A stretch of DNA of 64,000 bases. Origin: Pseudomonas fluorescens (GTDB lineage: Bacteria > Pseudomonadota > Gammaproteobacteria > Pseudomonadales > Pseudomonadaceae). The stretch spans positions 124,001-188,000 of the forward strand of contig NZ_MRST01000021.1 of NCBI RefSeq assembly GCF_001902145.1. Direction: 5' to 3'. Below are positions 9,607-22,531 of this stretch, piece by piece. The number at the start of each line of letters is the position of its first letter. Position 1 is the stretch's first letter. A program made the position numbers and the translations under genes. The notes under the pieces are model-generated. The model was not told where the DNA came from, did not search any database, and saw only the letters and a list, made by a program, of their open reading frames with translations.

Positions 9607-11535
9607 TTACTGGTCGTCAAAGTAACGCTCATGCCAATCCACCAACGGCTGCGGTGAGTTGAGCTTCTGCCCGTAGATCACCGAATAAGACAGCACGTTC
9701 TGCACATACTGGCGGGTTTCGTCGAAAGGGATGCTTTCCACCCACACGTCGAAACTCAGGTGGTCTGCGCCGCGCAGCCATTGGCGCACGCGGCCGGGGC
9801 CGGCGTTGTAGGCGGCCGAGGCGAGCACGCGGTTGCCGTTGAACTGGCTGTGCACCTGGCTCAGGTAGGCAGCACCGAGCTGGATGTTTTTATCCGGGTC
9901 CAGCACCTGGGCCGGGGAGGCCAGGGGGATGCTGAACTTGCGTGCGGTTTCTTTGGCGGTGCCGGGCATCAGTTGCATCAGGCCGCTGGCGCCGACGCCG
10001 GAGCGGGCATCGTCCATGAACGCGCTTTCCTGGCGGGTGATGGCAAAGATCCAGCTGGAGTGCAGGCCGCGTACCTTGGCTTCACGCACCAAGGTGTCGC
10101 GGTGGGCCATCGGGAAGCGGATGTCGAGGTCGTCCCAGTACTGCGCCTGGCTGATGGTGCGGATCGCCGGGAAGTACCACTTCATGTCGTAGGCCAATTT
10201 GGCCTGGGCGACCATCTCGTCGCGGTTGAAATGACGGCTGACGTGGTACCACTCGCGCCGGCCATCCACGATCTGGCCGCGGGCGTAGAATTCCAGGGCA
10301 CGGCGCACGCCTGGGGTGTTGCGGACCTTGTTGACCAGGGCCTGGCTCATCACCAGCGGTTTGTTGTTCAACTGGTAAGGCGATTTGGAGCGGTCAGCAG
10401 CAAGGAAACCATAGAAGTCCCGTTCCTTTGCCACGTTTTTATACAACACCATGGCCTGCGGGTTTTTCGGCTCGGCCAGCTCCAGGCTGCGCGCTTGCCA
10501 GTAGCGCCAACGGTTGGTGGTGGCCAGGTCTTGTGGGAGTTTGCGGGTCAACTGGTAGGCGTCTTCCCAGCGCGCCAAACGCAACAGCAGGCGCAGGCGC
10601 CACTCGGAAACCGTATTGTCGCGCAACTCGGGGTCGTACTTGGTCATGACCTCCAGCGCGCGCGGGTCGAAGCGCTTGGCCAGGGTCAAGCCGATCTCGC
10701 GGGCAATCGACACTTTTTCGTCACGGGAGAAGTGCATGCTGCTGGCGTAGCCATCGAGCAGCGACATGGCTTTGTCCGGATCCTGGCGCGCCAGGCGACG
10801 CAGGCCCAGGCCCACGGCATCAGACATAGCCTCGGTGGCCGGCTGGAAGCGTGATGGGTCGCTGAGCATGTCGGGCTTTTGCGCTACATCCACCATCAGG
10901 CGGCCTTGGGCGCCGAGGGTGGGCAAGGTTTTCACCAGGCTGTTGGCCAGCACGTAGTTACGCGCTTCGGCGGCGAGCTTGGCGCGGTCCCAGATCTTCT
11001 GCTCGGTGAGTTGGCCGGCGGCGGCCCATTGGCCAAACGTGGCATCACAGGCGGCGGGCTGGGATTTGCCGGTCATCCACAGTTTTTCGGCGGTCTTGTA
11101 GCCTTCGGCCTTCAGGTTGTGGCTGAGCTGGTATTGGCCATGCAGGCAGTCCAGCTCGACGAAATTGAGCTTGGTGTCGTAGTACTTTTCAAAGGTCTGC
11201 CAATCGCCGCGTTCGGCCAGCCAGCGCAGCCAACGCAGTTTCATCCAGTTGGCCTGTGGCAGGTCGCCGTGTTTGGCGAGGAATTGTTCGATTTCCTCGT
11301 TGCTCGCGGTTTTCAGGCGCGCCGTCAACTCGTCATAGGCCAGGTAGGGCGTGAGCGGGTAGTCGGCCAGGGCCTGGCTGTATTGCATGTAAGGGCCGGT
11401 GTCGCCCTTGGCCAGGGCGCGTTTGGCTTGATCGTAATACTGGCGTTGAGTGGTGAGATCCACCGCCTGGGCGGATTGAACGGCAGTGGCGGAAAGAAGC
11501 AGACAAGATAAAAAGTTGAAAAGGCGACTGCGCAT
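9607..11535 (-). CDS. slt: Soluble lytic murein transglycosylase
   Basis: Slt cleaves the MurNAc-GlcNAc bond of peptidoglycan with formation of 1,6-anhydro ends, in the periplasm. From the ATG at 11535 it has 642 residues, starting with a signal peptide (MRSRLFNFLSCLLLSATA, cleavage after AQA). A long helical-repeat doughnut domain (to about residue 470) is followed by the lysozyme-like catalytic domain. The catalytic glutamate is E503 in ITRQESAF, with the family motifs GASGLMQLMPGTA and AYNAGPGRV downstream. The ribosome site (GGACGTCTC) is weak; the 16 codons upstream of this start lack signal-peptide character. It is divergent from uup. Its products feed the recycling pathway that includes nagZ at 25710. 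Confidence 0.95.
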   Translation of the reverse strand: MRSRLFNFLSCLLLSATAVQSAQAVDLTTQRQYYDQAKRALAKGDTGPYMQYSQALADYPLTPYLAYDELTARLKTASNEEIEQFLAKHGDLPQANWMKLRWLRWLAERGDWQTFEKYYDTKLNFVELDCLHGQYQLSHNLKAEGYKTAEKLWMTGKSQPAACDATFGQWAAAGQLTEQKIWDRAKLAAEARNYVLANSLVKTLPTLGAQGRLMVDVAQKPDMLSDPSRFQPATEAMSDAVGLGLRRLARQDPDKAMSLLDGYASSMHFSRDEKVSIAREIGLTLAKRFDPRALEVMTKYDPELRDNTVSEWRLRLLLRLARWEDAYQLTRKLPQDLATTNRWRYWQARSLELAEPKNPQAMVLYKNVAKERDFYGFLAADRSKSPYQLNNKPLVMSQALVNKVRNTPGVRRALEFYARGQIVDGRREWYHVSRHFNRDEMVAQAKLAYDMKWYFPAIRTISQAQYWDDLDIRFPMAHRDTLVREAKVRGLHSSWIFAITRQESAFMDDARSGVGASGLMQLMPGTAKETARKFSIPLASPAQVLDPDKNIQLGAAYLSQVHSQFNGNRVLASAAYNAGPGRVRQWLRGADHLSFDVWVESIPFDETRQYVQNVLSYSVIYGQKLNSPQPLVDWHERYFDDQ

Positions 11536-11748
11536 GAGACGTCCGTGCAGAGAAATCACGACTAGCACCGGCACCGCCGACACTGATTGCCCCTAGCTTA
11601 GCCTTTTGCCAGCGACCCGCGAAAGCTTTGCCGGCTGGTTCGTTCAAGTTCGCCGGAAATGTCCTACAGAACGTGTCTATACAGAAAAACCCGACCGCAT
11701 CTCACCCTCAACTCAGGTAGAATGCGCGCCCAGTTTTTGGAGAAGCGT

Positions 11749-13668
11749 ATGACCCTGCTCAAATTCAGCGATGTGTCCCTTGCTTTCGGCGCCATGCCGT
11801 TGTTGGACAAGGTGTCCTGGCAGATCGCCCGTGGTGAGCGGGTGTGCATCATCGGCCGCAACGGCACCGGCAAGTCCAGCATGATGAAGCTGGTAAAAGG
11901 CGACCAGAAGCCCGATGACGGCTCTGTCTGGCGTGCCCCGGGCCTCAAGATCGGCGAATTGCCGCAAGAATTGCCGGTGGCCGACGGACGGACAGTGTTC
12001 GACGTGGTAGCCGAAGGCCTGGACGGCGTTGGCGAGTTGCTCGCGCAATACCATCACCTGGCACAGAACTGCGTCACCGAAGAAGACCTGGACAAACTGA
12101 TGCACGTCCAGCAAGACCTCGAAGCCCGTGACGGCTGGCGCTTGCAGCAACTGGTGGACAGCACCCTGAGCCGCCTGCAACTGCCGGCCGACAAGACCCT
12201 CGCCGAATTGTCCGGTGGCTGGCGTCGTCGCGTGCTGCTGGCCCAGGCCCTGGTGTCCGAGCCGGACCTGCTGCTGCTCGACGAACCGACCAACCACCTG
12301 GACATCGGCGCCATCGCCTGGCTTGAAGAGGCCATCAAGGACTTCCAGGGCGCCGTGCTGTTTATCACGCACGACCGTGCATTCCTGCAGAGCCTGGCCA
12401 CGCGCATCCTCGAGCTGGACCGTGGCGGCCTGATCGACTGGAACGGCGACTACGCCAGCTTCCTGGTGCACAAGGAAGCCGCCCTGGCGGCCGAAGAAAC
12501 CGCCAACGCACTGTTCGACAAGAAGCTGGCCCAGGAAGAAGTCTGGATCCGCCAGGGCATCAAGGCCCGTCGCACCCGTAACGAAGGCCGCGTGCGTGCC
12601 TTGAAAGCCTTGCGCGTCGAGCGCAGTGAGCGCCGCGAGCGTACCGGCAAGGCCAATATCCAGCTCGATACTGCCGACAAGTCGGGCAAGCAAGTGATGG
12701 TGCTGGAGAACGTCAGCTTCCATCACCCGGACGGCCCGTTCCTGATCAAGGACTTCTCCATGGTCCTGCAGCGTGGCGATCGTATCGGCCTGCTGGGCGC
12801 CAACGGTACCGGCAAGACCACCTTGCTCAAGCTGATGCTCAGCGGTCTGCAACCGACCAGCGGCAAGGTAGAAGAGGGCACTCGCATCGACGTGGCCTAC
12901 TTTGACCAGTTGCGCCACCAGTTGGACCTGGAAAAGACCGTGATCGACAACGTCGCCGAAGGTCGCGACTTTATCGACATCGACGGCCAGAGCCGCCACG
13001 TACTCAGCTACCTGGGCGACTTCCTGTTCAGCCCGCAACGTGCGCGCACGCCGGTCAAGGCTCTGTCTGGTGGTGAGCGCGCGCGCCTGCTGCTGGCCAA
13101 GCTGTTCAGCAAGCCGGCCAACCTGCTGGTACTCGACGAACCGACCAACGACCTCGACGTGGAAACCCTGGAACTGCTGGAAGAGGTTTTGCTGACCTTC
13201 AACGGCACCGTGCTGATGGTCAGCCACGACCGGGAATTCCTCGACAACGTGGTCACCAGCACCCTGGTCTTCGAAGGTGAAGGCAAGGTGCGTGAATACG
13301 TGGGCGGTTACCAGGACTGGCTGCGCCAGGGCGGTTCGCCGCGCTTGCTGGGCGTGACCGAGAGCAAGTCGGGCAAGGCGGACCTGAATACGGCGGTGGT
13401 TGCCACCGTGGAGGCTGCTGCACCGGCTCAGGAAGCTGCACCAGCGGCCAAGAAGAAACTCAGCTACAAGCTCCAGCGGGAGTTGGAAGCTTTGCCGGGT
13501 GATATCGACGCCAAGGAACAACAGATCGCTGCGATCGAAGCGGAAATGGCTGACGCCGGTTTCTACCTGCGCCCTGCTGCAGAAACCGCCAAGGTCATCG
13601 CTTCCCTGGAGACGTTGAACCAGGAGCTGGAAGCGTTGGTTGAGCGTTGGGCCGAGCTGGATGCCTGA
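11749..13668 (+). CDS. uup: ABC-F family ATPase Uup
   Basis: ABC-F proteins have two ATPase domains and no membrane part, and act on ribosomes; Uup is linked to ribosome assembly and to precise excision of transposons. The protein has 639 residues. First domain: Walker A GRNGTGKSS near residue 37, signature LSGGWRRR, Walker B LLLLDEPTNHLD. An arm/linker region rich in Arg follows (RRTRNEGRVRALK, about 265-290). Second domain: Walker A GANGTGKTT near 350, signature LSGGERARL, LLVLDEPTNDLD. The C-terminal roughly 85 residues (KKKLSYKLQRELEALPG onwards) form the DNA-binding coiled coil specific to Uup. GGAGAAGCGT sets the ATG at 11749. A terminator follows. Confidence 0.93.
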   Translation: MTLLKFSDVSLAFGAMPLLDKVSWQIARGERVCIIGRNGTGKSSMMKLVKGDQKPDDGSVWRAPGLKIGELPQELPVADGRTVFDVVAEGLDGVGELLAQYHHLAQNCVTEEDLDKLMHVQQDLEARDGWRLQQLVDSTLSRLQLPADKTLAELSGGWRRRVLLAQALVSEPDLLLLDEPTNHLDIGAIAWLEEAIKDFQGAVLFITHDRAFLQSLATRILELDRGGLIDWNGDYASFLVHKEAALAAEETANALFDKKLAQEEVWIRQGIKARRTRNEGRVRALKALRVERSERRERTGKANIQLDTADKSGKQVMVLENVSFHHPDGPFLIKDFSMVLQRGDRIGLLGANGTGKTTLLKLMLSGLQPTSGKVEEGTRIDVAYFDQLRHQLDLEKTVIDNVAEGRDFIDIDGQSRHVLSYLGDFLFSPQRARTPVKALSGGERARLLLAKLFSKPANLLVLDEPTNDLDVETLELLEEVLLTFNGTVLMVSHDREFLDNVVTSTLVFEGEGKVREYVGGYQDWLRQGGSPRLLGVTESKSGKADLNTAVVATVEAAAPAQEAAPAAKKKLSYKLQRELEALPGDIDAKEQQIAAIEAEMADAGFYLRPAAETAKVIASLETLNQELEALVERWAELDA

Positions 13669-13683
13669 GTAATCGCACCGCAA

Positions 13684-13726
13684 TAAAAAAGCCCGGCACT
13701 CTTCTATGAGCGCCGGGCTTTTTAAT
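13684..13726. terminator. Bidirectional terminator after uup
   Basis: Hairpin aaaaagcccggc ... gccgggcttttt with a loop of about 14 bases. Runs of A and T on either side allow use in both directions. Confidence 0.9.
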
Positions 13727-13743
13727 ATGAAATGCGATTCAAC

Positions 13744-13833
13744 TGTGGGAGCTGGCTTGCCTGCGATAGCAGTCTGTCAGTTGATGCATCGGGTGGCTGA
13801 TACAGCGCTATCGCAGGCAAGCCAGCTCCCACA
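13744..13833. repeat. REPIN, tgtgggagctggcttgcctgcg type
   Basis: Inverted arms tgtgggagctggcttgcctg and complement, with agtctgtcagttg in the loop. It lies between uup and the leftward universal stress gene. Confidence 0.92.
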
Positions 13834-13850
13834 TTAGACCTTCATCGGTC

Positions 13851-14291
13851 TTACGAACTCTTTACCAGTTTGACGGCCAGTACATCGCACGGCGCGCCGT
13901 GCAATACGTCATTGGCGGTCGAGCCCAGCAGCAGTGCCAGACCGTGTCGCCCGTGACTACCCACTACGATCAGGTCACACCCCTGTTCTTTGGCCAAGTG
14001 GTGGATTTCCTGGCGCGGTTGGCCGTAGGTAAGGTGGGAATTTTCCTTGCTGACTTTGGGATACTTGAGGATCAAGCGGTCAAGGCGCTCCTTGGCCTGG
14101 TCGAATTGTTGCTGCTGCAGCTGGGAAAGGTCCATCGGCACGTCACCACCAAAGGCCATGGCCATGGGCTCGACGATGTGCACCAGCGACAGTTTGGCGC
14201 CATTGGCAATCGCGGATTCCTGTGCGCGCTTGATCACTGGATCGCACTCTTCGGTCAGGTCGACAGCGACCAGAATATGTTCGTAGGGCAT
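13851..14291 (-). CDS. Universal stress protein, UspA family
   Basis: A small cytoplasmic stress protein of 146 residues, a single Usp domain. The N-terminal strand ILVAVDLTEE and the C-terminal ATP-binding motif GSHGRHGLALLLGST (G-2X-G-9X-G-S/T) show the ATP-binding branch. GGAGGAACGCCTC stands before the ATG at 14291. It is divergent from the small membrane-anchored protein at 14399 and is transcribed alone. The precise role cannot be derived; orthologues next to uup and fadBA are known in pseudomonads. Confidence 0.92.
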   Translation of the reverse strand: MPYEHILVAVDLTEECDPVIKRAQESAIANGAKLSLVHIVEPMAMAFGGDVPMDLSQLQQQQFDQAKERLDRLILKYPKVSKENSHLTYGQPRQEIHHLAKEQGCDLIVVGSHGRHGLALLLGSTANDVLHGAPCDVLAVKLVKSS

Positions 14292-14398
14292 GAGGCGTTC
14301 CTCCAGGGGGACTGCAATAAGTTCAGTATGGCTGCTTTCAAGCGGATGGGGGTTGCCGCAGGTCAAATCCGCTCATCTAGAAATTCGGGAGTACACAT

Positions 14399-14836
14399 AT
14401 GACGGTCTGGATAGTGGTGTCAATCCTTGCGGTGGTTTTAAGCCCCCTGGTATGGCTGCGCCCTTCGCGCCAGCAGAGTGGGCGCATGGCCCTGCGCATG
14501 GAGGCACGTCGCATTGGGTTGGCCATGCAGTTGGCGCCCCAGCAGTGGCCGCACTGGCTCAAACAGGAGCCGCCGAGCCCGTGCGCGCAGTATTGCCGGC
14601 CACGACGCGGCAACGCGCCCGCAACCTGGAGCTACTGGCAGCTGGAGCCGGGGCTATGGGTCAATCAGTGGCGTGAACCCTGTGTGGATGAGAAGTTGTT
14701 GCCGCATTTTGCAACGCTGCCGGCGAACGTCTACAAGGTCGAGGCCGACAAACAAATGATTGCCCTGTATTGGGGCGAAAAGGGCGACGCAAGCGTCCTG
14801 AAAGATATTGATACGCTGCTCAAGGCCCTGGCCTGA
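14399..14836 (+). CDS. Conserved membrane-anchored hypothetical protein (145 aa)
   Basis: Function unknown. The first about 20 residues (MTVWIVVSILAVVLSPLVWL) form one membrane helix, acting as an uncleaved anchor, followed by a basic stretch (RPSRQQSGRMALRMEARRIG) and a soluble domain of about 100 residues rich in Trp and Pro (for example QWPHWLKQEPPSP and WSYWQLEPGLWVNQW). GGGAG precedes the ATG. The helix followed by a positive cluster suggests that the C-terminal part is cytoplasmic. It keeps this place between the Usp gene and fadB in relatives, as I recall. Confidence 0.82.
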   Translation: MTVWIVVSILAVVLSPLVWLRPSRQQSGRMALRMEARRIGLAMQLAPQQWPHWLKQEPPSPCAQYCRPRRGNAPATWSYWQLEPGLWVNQWREPCVDEKLLPHFATLPANVYKVEADKQMIALYWGEKGDASVLKDIDTLLKALA

Positions 14837-14847
14837 CCCACACACCT

Positions 14848-14946
14848 TGTAGGAGCGAGCTTGCTCGCGAAAATCGCCAACGATAACGCGGGTAATCAGG
14901 TTATACGCGGCGCTCTCCAGGTTTTCGCGAGCAAGCTCGCTCCCAC
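14848..14946 (+). repeat. REPIN, tgtaggagcgagcttgctcgcg type
   Basis: A 99-bp doublet. The loop mark ccaacgataacgcg is next to the left arm. The right arm ends cgctcccaca rather than cgctcctaca. Confidence 0.92.
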
Positions 14947-15395
14947 AAAAAAGCAGGCAATAAAAAGCCCGACATCATCATCGGGCTGGAGATGGCCAGG
15001 CAGGCCGGTAAATCTGGAGGTTGCCGCTAGCCTAGACGTGTATTCCTTTCTGTACAGCCCTTTCCCACATCTTTTCTATTATTGATCCTGTGAATATTTG
15101 AATATTGACGGGTGGCCAGCCTGTGGGCCGGGTTCTGAAATGACTGGAAAGTCGCGTTTTTCCTAGCCTTTGGAGCGATTGACAATTGCTCGGAATTGGA
15201 TGAAGGTGGCGTACCCAAATCAAACGGGCGTATGAATTGAGCGTTTGTCTGTCAGACGACTCATACAAAACCCGACTATCGCACTGGCGGGTGTGCCTGG
15301 CGGATTGGCGTGAGCATTGATTCAACTGTCAATGTCAAACCAGAGACCAGCGTCCAGTGTGTACTGTTCAGCTTCCATATCGTGGAGATCAGTTG
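14947..15395. other. 449-bp region upstream of fadB
   Basis: No gene is seen. A perfect 7-bp hairpin (agcccga ... tcgggct, 14966-14987) stands at the left with its T-run on the minus strand. An inverted pair CAAACG (15221-15226) and CGTTTG (15242-15247) lies about 150-175 bp before the fadB start. These resemble PsrA half-sites but are spaced too far apart for the usual operator. A small inverted repeat gtctgtcagac follows at 15247-15257. No convincing sigma-70 promoter could be fixed by eye. Confidence 0.55.
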
Positions 15396-18748
<3,353 letters not shown>

Positions 18749-18766
18749 ACGTTCGGTTGACGGAAG

Positions 18767-18796
18767 CCGGGGCCCAGTGCCCCGGTTTTTGTTTTT
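18767..18796 (+). terminator. Terminator of fadBA
   Basis: Hairpin ccggggc, loop ccagt, gccccgg, then tttttgtttttt. Confidence 0.92.
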
Positions 18797-18846
18797 TGGA
18801 ACTTTTAAATATTTTTTTTCAACAAATTTTGCATGAGGGCCAGAGC

Positions 18847-19083
18847 ATGAAAGTCGAACCAGGGCTCTACCAGCATTACAAGGGGCCGCAGTACCGTGTT
18901 TTCAGCGTGGCGCGCCACTCTGAAACCGAAGAAGAAGTGGTGTTTTACCAAGCGCTGTATGGCGAATACGGCTTTTGGGTGCGCCCTTTGAGCATGTTCC
19001 TGGAGACCGTTGAAGTTGACGGAGAGCAGGTCCCGCGCTTTGCTTTGGTCACGGCCGAACCCAGTCTTTTTACAGGGCAATAA
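18847..19083 (+). CDS. DUF1653 domain protein (78 aa)
   Basis: A small conserved bacterial protein of unknown function that is almost all domain. Family hallmarks are VEPGLYQHYKGPQYRV at the start, EEEVVFYQALYGEYGFWVRPLSMF in the middle and PRFALV near the end. No signal peptide or membrane helix. The ATG at 18847 is preceded by GAGGGCCAGAGC. It lies between the fadBA terminator and topA, on the same strand. Confidence 0.9.
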   Translation: MKVEPGLYQHYKGPQYRVFSVARHSETEEEVVFYQALYGEYGFWVRPLSMFLETVEVDGEQVPRFALVTAEPSLFTGQ

Positions 19084-19197
19084 CGGCAGGTCGCGCAGAA
19101 TGCTGCGCTTGACCTCATCCGGTTGCCACTATATATAGCGTTGCCGCGTCAGGCGCCAACTGCCTTTCACTTCTCGAATTCAGGAATTTTCCGATCC

Positions 19198-21819
19198 ATG
19201 GGCAAATCGCTGGTCATTGTGGAATCCCCGGCTAAGGCCAAGACCATCAACAAGTACTTGGGCAACGAGTACGTGGTGAAGTCGAGTATCGGCCATATCC
19301 GAGACCTGCCCACCAGCGGTTCGGCTAGCGCCAGCAAGGAGCCTGCTGCCAAGCGCGGCAAGGCCGCCGCGGGCGAGGGGCCGGTACTCACGCCTAAAGA
19401 AAAAGCGCGCAAGCAACTGGTTTCGCGCATGGGTGTGGACCCGGACCATGGCTGGAAGGCCAAGTACGAAATCCTTCCGGGCAAGGAAAAGGTCATCGAA
19501 GAGCTGCGCCGGCTCGCCAAGGATGCTGACACCATCTATCTCGCGACGGACTTGGACCGCGAAGGGGAAGCCATTGCCTGGCACCTGCGCGAAGCCATCG
19601 GCGGTGATGACAGCCGCTACAAGCGCGTGGTGTTCAACGAAATCACCAAGAAAGCCATCCAGGAAGCCTTCTCCAAGCCGGGCGAGCTGGACATCGACCG
19701 TGTCAACGCCCAGCAGGCCCGTCGTTTCCTCGACCGCGTCGTCGGCTACATGGTCTCGCCACTGCTGTGGGCGAAGATCGCCCGAGGCCTGTCCGCCGGC
19801 CGTGTGCAATCGGTGGCAGTCAAGCTGGTGGTGGAGCGTGAGCGCGAGATCCGTGCGTTCATCCCTGAAGAATACTGGGAAGTCCACGCCGACCTCGGCA
19901 CTGCCAAGGGCGCCAACGTGCGCTTTGAAGTGGCCCGCGAGAAAGGCGAGGCCTTCAAGCCGCTGAACGAAGCCCAGGCCATGGCTGCGCTGGAAAAGCT
20001 CAAGGCTTCCAGCTACAGCATCGTCAAGCGTGAAGACAAACCGACCAGCAGCAAGCCGTCGGCGCCGTTCATCACCTCCACCCTGCAACAGGCCGCGAGC
20101 AACCGCCTGGGCTTCGGGGTGAAGAAGACCATGATGATGGCCCAGCGTCTGTATGAGGCTGGCTACATCACGTATATGCGTACGGACTCCACCAACCTGT
20201 CGCAAGACGCGGTGGCGATGGCACGTACCTATATTGAAAGCGAATTCGGCAAGACCTACCTGCCGGAGAAGCCGAACGTCTACAGCAGCAAGGAAGGCGC
20301 ACAAGAGGCTCACGAAGCGATTCGTCCGTCTGACGCCAACACCACGCCTGCCAAGCTGAGCGGCATGGAGCGCGACGCTGAGCGCCTCTACGAGCTGATC
20401 TGGCGCCAGTTCCTGGCTTGCCAGATGCTGCCGGCGCAATACCTGTCTACTACCGTCAGCGTGGGCGCGGGCGATTTCGAGCTGCGTGCCAAGGGTCGTA
20501 TCCTCAAGTTCGACGGCTATACCCGTGTGATGCCGCAGATCGCCAAGCCTGGCGATGATGATGTGCTGCCGGACATGGCCCAGGGCGACACGTTGAAGCT
20601 GATCAAGCTCGACCCGTCCCAGCACTTCACCAAGCCGCCGGCGCGTTATTCCGAAGCCAGCCTGGTGAAAGAGATGGAGAAGCGCGGTATCGGTCGTCCT
20701 TCGACCTACGCGGCGATCATCTCCACCATCCAGGACCGTGGCTATGTTGCGCTGCACAACCGTCGTTTCTATTCGGAAAAGATGGGTGACATCGTGACCG
20801 AGCGTCTGTCGGAGAGCTTCTCCAACCTGATGGACTACGGCTTCACTGCCGGCATGGAAGAGAACCTCGATGACGTGGCCCAGGGCGAGCGTGACTGGAA
20901 AAACGTGCTCGATGAGTTCTACGGCGACTTCAAGAAAAAGCTCGAAGTGGCTGAGAACCCCGAGAGCGGGATGCGCGCCAACCAGCCAGTGATGACGGAT
21001 ATTGCGTGCACTACCTGCGGTCGACCGATGCAGATTCGTACCGCCTCCACCGGCGTGTTCCTCGGTTGCTCGGGCTACAGCCTGCCGCCCAAAGAGCGCT
21101 GCAAGGCGACCGTCAACCTGGTGCCGGGCGATGAAATCGCGGCGGACGACGAGGGTGAGTCCGAGTCGCTGGTGCTGCGTGGCAAGCACCGCTGCCCGAT
21201 CTGCAGCACGGCGATGGACGCCTACCTGCTGGACGAGAAGCACAAGCTGCACATCTGCGGTAACAACCCAGATTGCAACGGCTACGAGATCGAAGAGGGC
21301 ACCTACCGCATCAAGGGCTATGAAGGCCCGAGCCTGGAATGTGACAAGTGCGGCAGCGAGATGCAGCTCAAGACTGGCCGTTTCGGCAAGTTCTTCGGGT
21401 GCACCAACCCGACCTGCAAGAACACCCGCAAACTGCTGAAAAGCGGTGATGCGGCGCCGCCGAAGATGGACCCGGTGAAGATGCCTGAGCTCAAGTGCGA
21501 GAAGGTCAACGACACCTACATCCTGCGTGACGGCGCTTCGGGGCTGTTCCTGGCTGCCAGCCAGTTTCCGAAGAACCGCGAGACCCGTGCGCCACTGGTG
21601 ATGGAGATCGTGCCGCACAAGGACGAGATCGATCCGAAGTACCACTTCCTGTGTGAAGCGCCGAAAAAGGACCCGGATGGTCGCCCAGCCGTGATCCGCT
21701 ACAGCCGCAAGACCAAGGAGCAGTACGTGCAGACCGAAGTGGACGGCAAGCCTACTGGCTGGAAAGCGTTCTACGACGGCGGCAAGTGGAAGGTCGAGGA
21801 CAAGCGCCAGGGCGCTTGA
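19198..21819 (+). CDS. topA: DNA topoisomerase I
   Basis: A type IA topoisomerase that relaxes negative supercoils by transient single-strand breaks. From the ATG at 19198 it has 873 residues. The Toprim domain starts at once ([13 protein letters not shown]) and carries [14 protein letters not shown]. The catalytic tyrosine is Y326 in [11 protein letters not shown]. Three C-terminal four-cysteine zinc modules are visible, starting [16 protein letters not shown] and CDKCGSEM, and a further basic tail follows. A lysine/alanine-rich insertion (about residues 41-65) sits inside the Toprim domain. AGGAA lies upstream of the start. A terminator hairpin follows. Confidence 0.97.
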   Translation: MGKSLVIVESPAKAKTINKYLGNEYVVKSSIGHIRDLPTSGSASASKEPAAKRGKAAAGEGPVLTPKEKARKQLVSRMGVDPDHGWKAKYEILPGKEKVIEELRRLAKDADTIYLATDLDREGEAIAWHLREAIGGDDSRYKRVVFNEITKKAIQEAFSKPGELDIDRVNAQQARRFLDRVVGYMVSPLLWAKIARGLSAGRVQSVAVKLVVEREREIRAFIPEEYWEVHADLGTAKGANVRFEVAREKGEAFKPLNEAQAMAALEKLKASSYSIVKREDKPTSSKPSAPFITSTLQQAASNRLGFGVKKTMMMAQRLYEAGYITYMRTDSTNLSQDAVAMARTYIESEFGKTYLPEKPNVYSSKEGAQEAHEAIRPSDANTTPAKLSGMERDAERLYELIWRQFLACQMLPAQYLSTTVSVGAGDFELRAKGRILKFDGYTRVMPQIAKPGDDDVLPDMAQGDTLKLIKLDPSQHFTKPPARYSEASLVKEMEKRGIGRPSTYAAIISTIQDRGYVALHNRRFYSEKMGDIVTERLSESFSNLMDYGFTAGMEENLDDVAQGERDWKNVLDEFYGDFKKKLEVAENPESGMRANQPVMTDIACTTCGRPMQIRTASTGVFLGCSGYSLPPKERCKATVNLVPGDEIAADDEGESESLVLRGKHRCPICSTAMDAYLLDEKHKLHICGNNPDCNGYEIEEGTYRIKGYEGPSLECDKCGSEMQLKTGRFGKFFGCTNPTCKNTRKLLKSGDAAPPKMDPVKMPELKCEKVNDTYILRDGASGLFLAASQFPKNRETRAPLVMEIVPHKDEIDPKYHFLCEAPKKDPDGRPAVIRYSRKTKEQYVQTEVDGKPTGWKAFYDGGKWKVEDKRQGA

Positions 21820-21839
21820 TCCGCTAGTCTGTTAACGCC

Positions 21840-21864
21840 AAAAGCCGTCTGTATGACGGCTTTT
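21840..21864. terminator. Terminator after topA
   Basis: Perfect hairpin aaaagccgtc, loop tgtat, gacggctttt, 20 bp after the topA stop. Confidence 0.9.
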
Positions 21865-21870
21865 GCTTAC

Positions 21871-21969
21871 TGTAGGAGCGAGCTTGCTCGCGAATATCGT
21901 TAACGAAAACGCGGGAAGCCTTACACCCAGCGGTGCCTGGAAGTTTTTCGCGAGCAAGCTCGCTCCTAC
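21871..21969 (+). repeat. REPIN, tgtaggagcgagcttgctcgcg type
   Basis: A 99-bp doublet with outer arms matching except for the last base. The loop has cgttaacgaaaacgcg next to the left arm, a slightly diverged version of the family mark. Confidence 0.92.
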
Positions 21970-22009
21970 GCAGCCAGCATCACGCCTATTCGTTGTGGAG
22001 ATTGCCGTC

Positions 22010-22531
22010 ATGGCCAACGAACTCTATACCCGTACCAATCAGAAAATTTACTTCGCGGGTTTATCCCTGGAGGCCCTTGGCCGTGCCGAGGAAGGGAAAG
22101 AGATGAACGCCATCGCGCTGGTACAGGCGGGGCGCGAAGCTGCGTTGTTCCACCTGTACGGTGCCTTGCTGGGGCTGTGCCATGAGATCGCTGGGTTCTA
22201 CCGCTTGCCCCAGGCGGGCGCACCTCGGGCGGAAATGATCATGAATCGTGAAGTGCTGGACTCCATGGCGATCCCCGAGTTGGCCGAACTGGTGGAAATG
22301 GCCCAGAGCCCCGACAGTTGGGTGGCGCGCCTGCTCAAAGCCCATGCGGATATGTTCCAGCCGCCGCGTATTCCCCATGTGCCCAAGGGGGATGTCACCC
22401 AGCCGCTGATCGTCGCCGTGGCCTTGGAGCAGGATGAGCCCAAGCCGTTGAGCCGTGAGGAGTTGGAAGGCTGGCGCCAGGAGTTGAAGAAGATGGCGCT
22501 GCGTTTTCGTGAAGGGCTCAACGAGTGCTGA
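22010..22531 (+). CDS. Conserved hypothetical protein, DUF6586-like (173 aa)
   Basis: A soluble protein of unknown function; the family assignment is from memory of its position and of the N-terminus MANELYTRTNQKIYFAGLSL. It is largely helical, with a Pro-rich linker (PPRIPHVPKGDVTQP, about 117-131) before a last helix. The ATG at 22010 follows GTGGAGATTGCCGTC. The longer open frame upstream is only REPIN sequence and is not part of the gene. It lies between topA and a repeat-rich gap. Confidence 0.82.
   Translation: MANELYTRTNQKIYFAGLSLEALGRAEEGKEMNAIALVQAGREAALFHLYGALLGLCHEIAGFYRLPQAGAPRAEMIMNREVLDSMAIPELAELVEMAQSPDSWVARLLKAHADMFQPPRIPHVPKGDVTQPLIVAVALEQDEPKPLSREELEGWRQELKKMALRFREGLNEC

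Noticed and set aside
11713..13683. A 656-codon open frame on the minus strand
   Set aside because: Antisense to uup; no family resemblance.
14966..14987. Terminator for the gene at 14399
   Set aside because: The hairpin's T-run is on the minus strand, and no leftward gene ends there; kept only as a hairpin in the region description.
19180..21645. An 821-codon open frame on the minus strand
   Set aside because: Antisense to topA; an artefact of codon bias.
21863..22009. N-terminal extension of the 22010 gene
   Set aside because: The extra 49 codons are REPIN sequence, and a good ribosome site stands at the later ATG.
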